From: Frankia sp. AgB1.9
Lineage (GTDB): Bacteria; Actinomycetota; Actinomycetes; Frankiales; Frankiaceae
Reading direction: 5' to 3'
NCBI RefSeq assembly: GCF_016786355.1
Contig: NZ_JADWYX010000029.1
Location: forward strand, 1-64,000
DNA length: 64,000 nucleotides
The notes under the pieces were generated by a model. The model did not search any database. It worked only from the letters and a program-made list of their open reading frames with translations, and was not told where the DNA came from. Numbering within the stretch: the first letter of the stretch is position 1; every line of letters begins with the position of its first letter. Shown in pieces: positions 60,196-64,000 of the stretch. Both the position numbers and the translations under genes were made by a program.

Positions 60196-61341
60196 ATGAC
60201 TCGTGCCGGCGTCGGGGCCCTCGCCGCCGCGCTGCTGCTCGTCGTGAGCGGCGTCGTACTGCGTTTCCCAGAGCTGGTCCTGCTCGGAGCCGCCCCTGCG
60301 GCGGCGCTGGTGACCGCCCTGGCGGCGCGGCCGTTGCGGGCCGGCGTCACGGTGACGCGGACGTTCACCCCGGCCCGGGTGACCGAGGGGAGTCCGGCGC
60401 GGGCGTGTCTGACGGTCGTCAACGCCGGGCGTTTCCGGGTGCCGCCGGTCGTCGCCTACGAGCGTGTCGGGCCGATCCGCGCCGCGATCAACGTACCCAG
60501 TCTCGCGGCGGGCGGCCAGGCCGAGGCGGACGTACCGCTGGCCCTGCCCCGTCGTGGCCGCTATGAGGCGGCGGAATCCGAGCTGGCGCTCGCCGACCCG
60601 TTCCGCCTCGCCGGCCGGACCCGCGCGGGCGGGCCGCGCACGGCTCTGCTCGTCCATCCGGCGACCCGCGCCGTGGTGCCGCTCCCGGGCCGCGGGGGCG
60701 ACGACGACAGCCGGGCGGCGGTCGCAGGCGCACCTGACGGGATGACGTTCCACAGTCTGCGGGAGTATCGCGACGGCGACGACTGGCGGCTCATCCACTG
60801 GCCGTCGACCGCCCGGACCGGGCAGTTCATCGTCCGCGACACCGTGGCGCCAGACCAGGGCCACCACGTCGTGCTGCTGGACACCAGCATGGCGCCGTAC
60901 GCCGACGACGACGTGTTCGACGACGCGGTGCGTTTCGCGGCTTCCTGGTGTGTCGCCGCCGGGGCGGTTGGCGCGCCGCTCACCGCCGTCACCACTTCGG
61001 GCGAGGTCGCGAGCGGCGTGGGCCACGGGACCACGGCGCCGCTGGCGGCGCTCGACCTGCTGGCCGAGGCGCGCAGGAGCCCCCGGGACCAGGGCCTGGC
61101 CGCCTTCCGCCCTCCCGCTGGCTGGGACGGTGCGAGCACAGTGGGGATTGTCACCGGTGTGCCGGCCCGCGACGCGATGGCGCGTGTCGCCGGCCTGCTG
61201 AGCGTCGTGCCGGTGGTGAGCCTCGTCCAGCTGGTCCCGCGGGGCGTCACGCCGGCGCCGACGCCTCCCGGGGTCATCGGCATCGCCGCCGACTCCCTCG
61301 ACGCGGCAGCGCGCCGGTGGAACGCGCGGGCCGGCCGGTGA
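60196..61341 (+). CDS. DUF58 protein (vWA-like), cluster 2
   Basis: A 381-residue protein with two N-terminal hydrophobic segments (about 3-45), a beta-rich region and the DUF58 block HSLREYRDGDDWRLIHW (about 183-200), closer to the family consensus than cluster 1. The C-terminal half is vWA-like (HVVLLDTSMAPYADDD keeps a DTS metal-site motif). Its stop overlaps the start of the transglutaminase-fold gene (GTGA). Confidence 0.88.
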   Translation: MTRAGVGALAAALLLVVSGVVLRFPELVLLGAAPAAALVTALAARPLRAGVTVTRTFTPARVTEGSPARACLTVVNAGRFRVPPVVAYERVGPIRAAINVPSLAAGGQAEADVPLALPRRGRYEAAESELALADPFRLAGRTRAGGPRTALLVHPATRAVVPLPGRGGDDDSRAAVAGAPDGMTFHSLREYRDGDDWRLIHWPSTARTGQFIVRDTVAPDQGHHVVLLDTSMAPYADDDVFDDAVRFAASWCVAAGAVGAPLTAVTTSGEVASGVGHGTTAPLAALDLLAEARRSPRDQGLAAFRPPAGWDGASTVGIVTGVPARDAMARVAGLLSVVPVVSLVQLVPRGVTPAPTPPGVIGIAADSLDAAARRWNARAGR

Positions 61342-63872
61342 GCGTCGCACCGCCCGTGTCGCGCAGCGGCCTGGCCCGAGGCCGGCGCGACGGGAGCCTG
61401 GGCGGCCCCACCAGGGCCGGACGGCGGTCCCCGGTTCGCTTGACGGGCAGGACCGCCGGCGAGTACGTCCTGTGCCTCGCCGGGGCCGCGCTCGTGAGCC
61501 GGCTGTTCGGTGACTTCTTCGCCGGGGCCGGCTACCTGGCGCCGCTCGTCGGCGCGGCGGCCGTGGGTGTCGTCGTCGGCGCGGCCGCCGGACGCCGGGG
61601 ACCGGCCCTGCTCGCGGCCAGTTACCTGGTGGGCACGGCGGCCCTGCTCGCCGCCCTCGCCTGTGCCGCGGTGATCGTGGGGACCCCCGGTGTCGGTCCG
61701 CGCGCGGTCGCCGGGGGCGCGGCCCATGCCTGGGGACGCATGCTGAGCGTCAACCTCCCGGCCGACACCGAGCCGGCGCTGATGGTCTTCCCGTCGCTGC
61801 TGCTGTGGACCGCCTCGTGGCTGGCGGCGGCGCTCGCCGCGCGGACGGCGCGACCGGCGGCGCCTGCGGTTCCCCTCGTCGCCGCGTACACGCTCGCGCT
61901 TCTGCTCACGGCCGACCGGCACCGGGACCATCTCTGGTGGACGACGGCGTTCCTGCTCACGCTCGGCGCGATGACGCTGGCCCGCGTGCGCGCGGCCCAT
62001 CCGGTGCGGGTCACCGCGACGACCGCCGGCGCCGAGGGCGCACGGCTGTCCGGCGCGGCGAGCGGCCCGGCCGTGACCATCGCCGTGGCGGCGGCCGTGA
62101 CCGTCCTCGCCCTGCTGGCCGCGGTCCTCCCGCCCCAGCTCGACGGCGGGCGGCGCTTCGACATCCGGACCGTCGACCCGCCGCCGGTGCGCGTCGATCC
62201 GGGCGTCACCCCACTGGAGGGACTGAAGGCATCTCTGGTCGCGCCCACGAAGGGGCTGTTCTCGGTGCGGGTGACGGCACCGGCTGACGTGCGCGTCGAC
62301 CGGGTCCGGATGGCCACCCTCGACGCCTACGACGGCGTGATCTGGAGCAGCGACGACCGGTTCCTCGTCGCCGGCCGAGTGCTGGCGCAGGCGGGGGCGG
62401 GAACGGGCCGGCCGGCCCGGATCGACGTGGTGCTCGACGACTGGACCGGGCCGTTCCTGCCGGCCATCGGCGCACCGACCGCGCTCGGCGGGACCGACAT
62501 CACCGGCCCCAGGGCCGGGTTCGCCGTGGGCTCCGGCACCCTCGTCTGGACGGGAGCGCTGCGCCAGGGCATGGCCTACAGCGTGTCGGCGCTGGTGGCG
62601 CGAGCCGGCACGGACCTAACGAACGCGCGGCCGGCCCAGCCCGGCCCGAACACCGGAGCGAGCGACCCGGCGCCGCCGGACGCGCTGCGCGCGCTGTCCG
62701 CCTCGTTGCTCGGTGGCGAAGGGACGCCCTACCAGCGCCTGCTCCGGCTGGCCGCGGCCGTCCGCGCCCGGCCCTACAGCCTCACGGCGCCCTCCGGCCA
62801 CTCCTCCGACCGCCTGCTCGCCCTGATGACAGCGCCGGCGGGCTCGGCCGGCGGCGCCGGCTACGCCGAGCAGCACGCCGCCGCCTTCGCGCTGCTCGCC
62901 CGCCTCGCGGGTTTCGACACCCGGGTCAGCGTCGGCTACCTACTGCGCCGCGGCCAGGACGGCGCCTACACGGTGACCAACCGGGACATGTACGCCTGGC
63001 CCGAGGTCCGGTTCAGCGGCTACGGCTGGGTCCCGTTCGAACCCACCGACACCAGCCGCACGGCGCCCCCGGCCGACGACTCCGCGGCCGCGCCGCGCCC
63101 GGACACGCCGGCGGACCAGCCCGTCACCGGCCCGACCCATACCGGCGGTTCCGGCGGCGGCGGCGCCCGCCCGCCCGCGACCGCCGGCACCGGTCGCCGC
63201 TCGCCGTCGCTTGCCAGGGCCGCCGCCTGGCTGAGCCTGGTCCTGCTCGTCCTCGCAGGAGCCGCACTCCTGGCCTGCGTCGGGATACTCGTCGCCAAGC
63301 GCGCCCAACGCCGCCGCCGGGCACGCGGCACGCCGGCCGAGCGGCTGGCCGGAGCCTGGCTTCAGGCGCTCGACGACCTGACCGGACACGCCTTCCTGGC
63401 CGCGGCCGGCACACGCTTCACCGTCACCCTCGCGGACACTCCCGGCAGCGCCGCCCAGCGCGCCGCTGTGGCGTTCGGACCGGTGGCCGCGTCGCTGGCG
63501 GGCCTCGCCGCCCGAGTGACGGCACTGGAGTCCGGCGGGCCGTCACCGGACCAGGTGGCCGCGGACCAGGCCTGGGCGGATCTGTCGGTGCTGCGCCGAC
63601 AGCTCGACCGCTCGTCGTCCCGCCGCCGGGCCGGCCCCCCGGGCCGGGCGGACCGACACCCGCGACCGGACCGCACGGACCGGCGACCACGACCAGGCCA
63701 GCCAGACGGGCGGCACAGCGGTATGCACGAGCTACCCACCCGGACGGACGGGCGGCTACGACCACTGGTCATGGCCAGGGCCGGGCTTGACCCGCGGCCG
63801 GTGTGGCGCGACGCCGCGCTACGGCGCACCGGGCGCGCGGCTCGCCGACGGCTGGAAGGCACCGGCCGATGA
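61338..63872 (+). CDS. Transglutaminase-fold membrane protein (TgpA-like), cluster 2
   Basis: An 844-residue protein. The GTG at 61338 overlaps the DUF58 stop. About six membrane segments (about 40-260), an external transglutaminase-fold domain (about 450-580), a Pro/Gly-rich linker, one membrane helix (about 630-655) and an Arg-rich tail match TgpA/DUF3488. The catalytic Cys is replaced by Ala510 (GGAGYAEQHAAAF). The catalytic His of the HAWPEV motif is Tyr552 (RDMYAWPEV). The aspartate region (GYGWVPFEPTD) remains. The same two positions are lost as in cluster 1 but by different substitutions. Confidence 0.87.
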   Translation: MSVAPPVSRSGLARGRRDGSLGGPTRAGRRSPVRLTGRTAGEYVLCLAGAALVSRLFGDFFAGAGYLAPLVGAAAVGVVVGAAAGRRGPALLAASYLVGTAALLAALACAAVIVGTPGVGPRAVAGGAAHAWGRMLSVNLPADTEPALMVFPSLLLWTASWLAAALAARTARPAAPAVPLVAAYTLALLLTADRHRDHLWWTTAFLLTLGAMTLARVRAAHPVRVTATTAGAEGARLSGAASGPAVTIAVAAAVTVLALLAAVLPPQLDGGRRFDIRTVDPPPVRVDPGVTPLEGLKASLVAPTKGLFSVRVTAPADVRVDRVRMATLDAYDGVIWSSDDRFLVAGRVLAQAGAGTGRPARIDVVLDDWTGPFLPAIGAPTALGGTDITGPRAGFAVGSGTLVWTGALRQGMAYSVSALVARAGTDLTNARPAQPGPNTGASDPAPPDALRALSASLLGGEGTPYQRLLRLAAAVRARPYSLTAPSGHSSDRLLALMTAPAGSAGGAGYAEQHAAAFALLARLAGFDTRVSVGYLLRRGQDGAYTVTNRDMYAWPEVRFSGYGWVPFEPTDTSRTAPPADDSAAAPRPDTPADQPVTGPTHTGGSGGGGARPPATAGTGRRSPSLARAAAWLSLVLLVLAGAALLACVGILVAKRAQRRRRARGTPAERLAGAWLQALDDLTGHAFLAAAGTRFTVTLADTPGSAAQRAAVAFGPVAASLAGLAARVTALESGGPSPDQVAADQAWADLSVLRRQLDRSSSRRRAGPPGRADRHPRPDRTDRRPRPGQPDGRHSGMHELPTRTDGRLRPLVMARAGLDPRPVWRDAALRRTGRAARRRLEGTGR

Positions 63873-64000
63873 ACGGCGCACGCCGGCGCTCGCCGCGCTG
63901 GTGGATCGCCACCGTGCTGGTGGCCGCCCTAGCCGCCGGCCTCGTCGTGTTCGTCGGCCACGACCGGGCCTTCACCCCGACGGTCGTGCCCATGTCGCGC
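63869..64000 (+). CDS. Start of a membrane-anchored protein, truncated by the window
   Basis: Forty-four codons, with the ATG overlapping the preceding stop (ATGA). A basic N-terminus (NGARRRSPRWW) is followed by a hydrophobic helix (IATVLVAALAAGLVVFVG), then residues expected outside the membrane. It is the fourth gene of the cluster 2 operon. It may correspond to the anchored propeller protein of cluster 1, but only the anchor is visible. Confidence 0.7.
   Translation, partial: MNGARRRSPRWWIATVLVAALAAGLVVFVGHDRAFTPTVVPMSR

Noticed and set aside
57072..60422. Minus-strand open frame of 1116 codons opposite the STAND-WD40 and MoxR genes
   Set aside because: It is antisense to two well-supported genes with clear domains, has many VVVDAG-like repeats that mirror the blade repeats on the other strand, and has no recognisable fold.
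60561..62000. Minus-strand frame of 479 codons across DUF58 and the transglutaminase-fold gene
   Set aside because: Its composition is Arg/Gly/Pro/Ala-rich, typical of antisense frames in high-GC coding DNA, and it is opposite conserved motifs.

Overview
The window looks like a GC-rich actinobacterial chromosome, most probably Frankia or a close relative. The evidence is the very high GC, frequent GTG and TTG starts, stop-start overlaps, a pSAM2-type actinomycete integrative and conjugative element (AICE), several leaderless-type promoters and a dense set of TIR, STAND, CHAT and WD40 proteins. It is almost wholly accessory DNA: no housekeeping gene, rRNA or complete tRNA was found. The genus is an inference, since no ribosomal or core gene is present.

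Layout. (1) 0.5-1.8 kb: a TIR membrane protein with an overlapping small membrane protein. (2) 2-12.8 kb: an AICE with a 2H phosphoesterase, XRE regulators, a Pra-like activator, an FtsK/Tra translocase, a RepSA-type rolling-circle initiator, an excisionase, a tyrosine integrase and a truncated tRNA-Arg(ACG) 3' end as attachment site. A 138-bp three-tier hairpin between 10763 and 10900 may be a replication origin. (3) 12.8-14.4 kb: a two-gene SpdB-like module, a second tRNA-end/terminator copy and an IS630 transposase fragment. (4) 14.4-23.6 kb: two large CHAT-protease/TPR proteins pointing at each other, the first followed by a small Cys-containing protein and a membrane protein. (5) 24-28.1 kb: two divergent pairs, each a DprA-like SLOG protein followed by a ComF-like phosphoribosyltransferase, with matching leaderless promoters. 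(6) 29.1-32.7 kb: a small membrane protein and a nuclease-STAND ATPase-repeat protein. (7) 33.6-35.4 kb: a second SpdB-like module, a fourth tRNA-end module and a decayed PPOX/F420-type oxidoreductase. (8) 35.4-39.7 kb: an Mrr-type nuclease, a decayed type II thioesterase and a SEFIR-domain gene. (9) 40-49.7 kb: an operon encoding TIR-WD40, an envelope beta-propeller protein, MoxR ATPase, DUF58 protein and a transglutaminase-fold membrane protein. (10) 50.4-53.2 kb: a TIR-NB-ARC-TPR protein. (11) 54.4-64 kb: a TIR-STAND-WD40 gene, then a second MoxR/DUF58/transglutaminase-fold operon that runs off the window.

How the genes may work together. The AICE supplies integration, excision, replication and DNA transfer, and tRNA-end copies suggest repeated integration of related elements. 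The rest is a defence-like island, with TIR NADase-type, caspase-like, nuclease and STAND sensor domains next to repeat or propeller domains. The two regions that pair TIR-WD40 genes with MoxR-DUF58-transglutaminase operons are the most unusual. In both, the transglutaminase-fold domain has lost the catalytic Cys and His, which points to a scaffold or sensor role. All defence roles are inferred from domain content.
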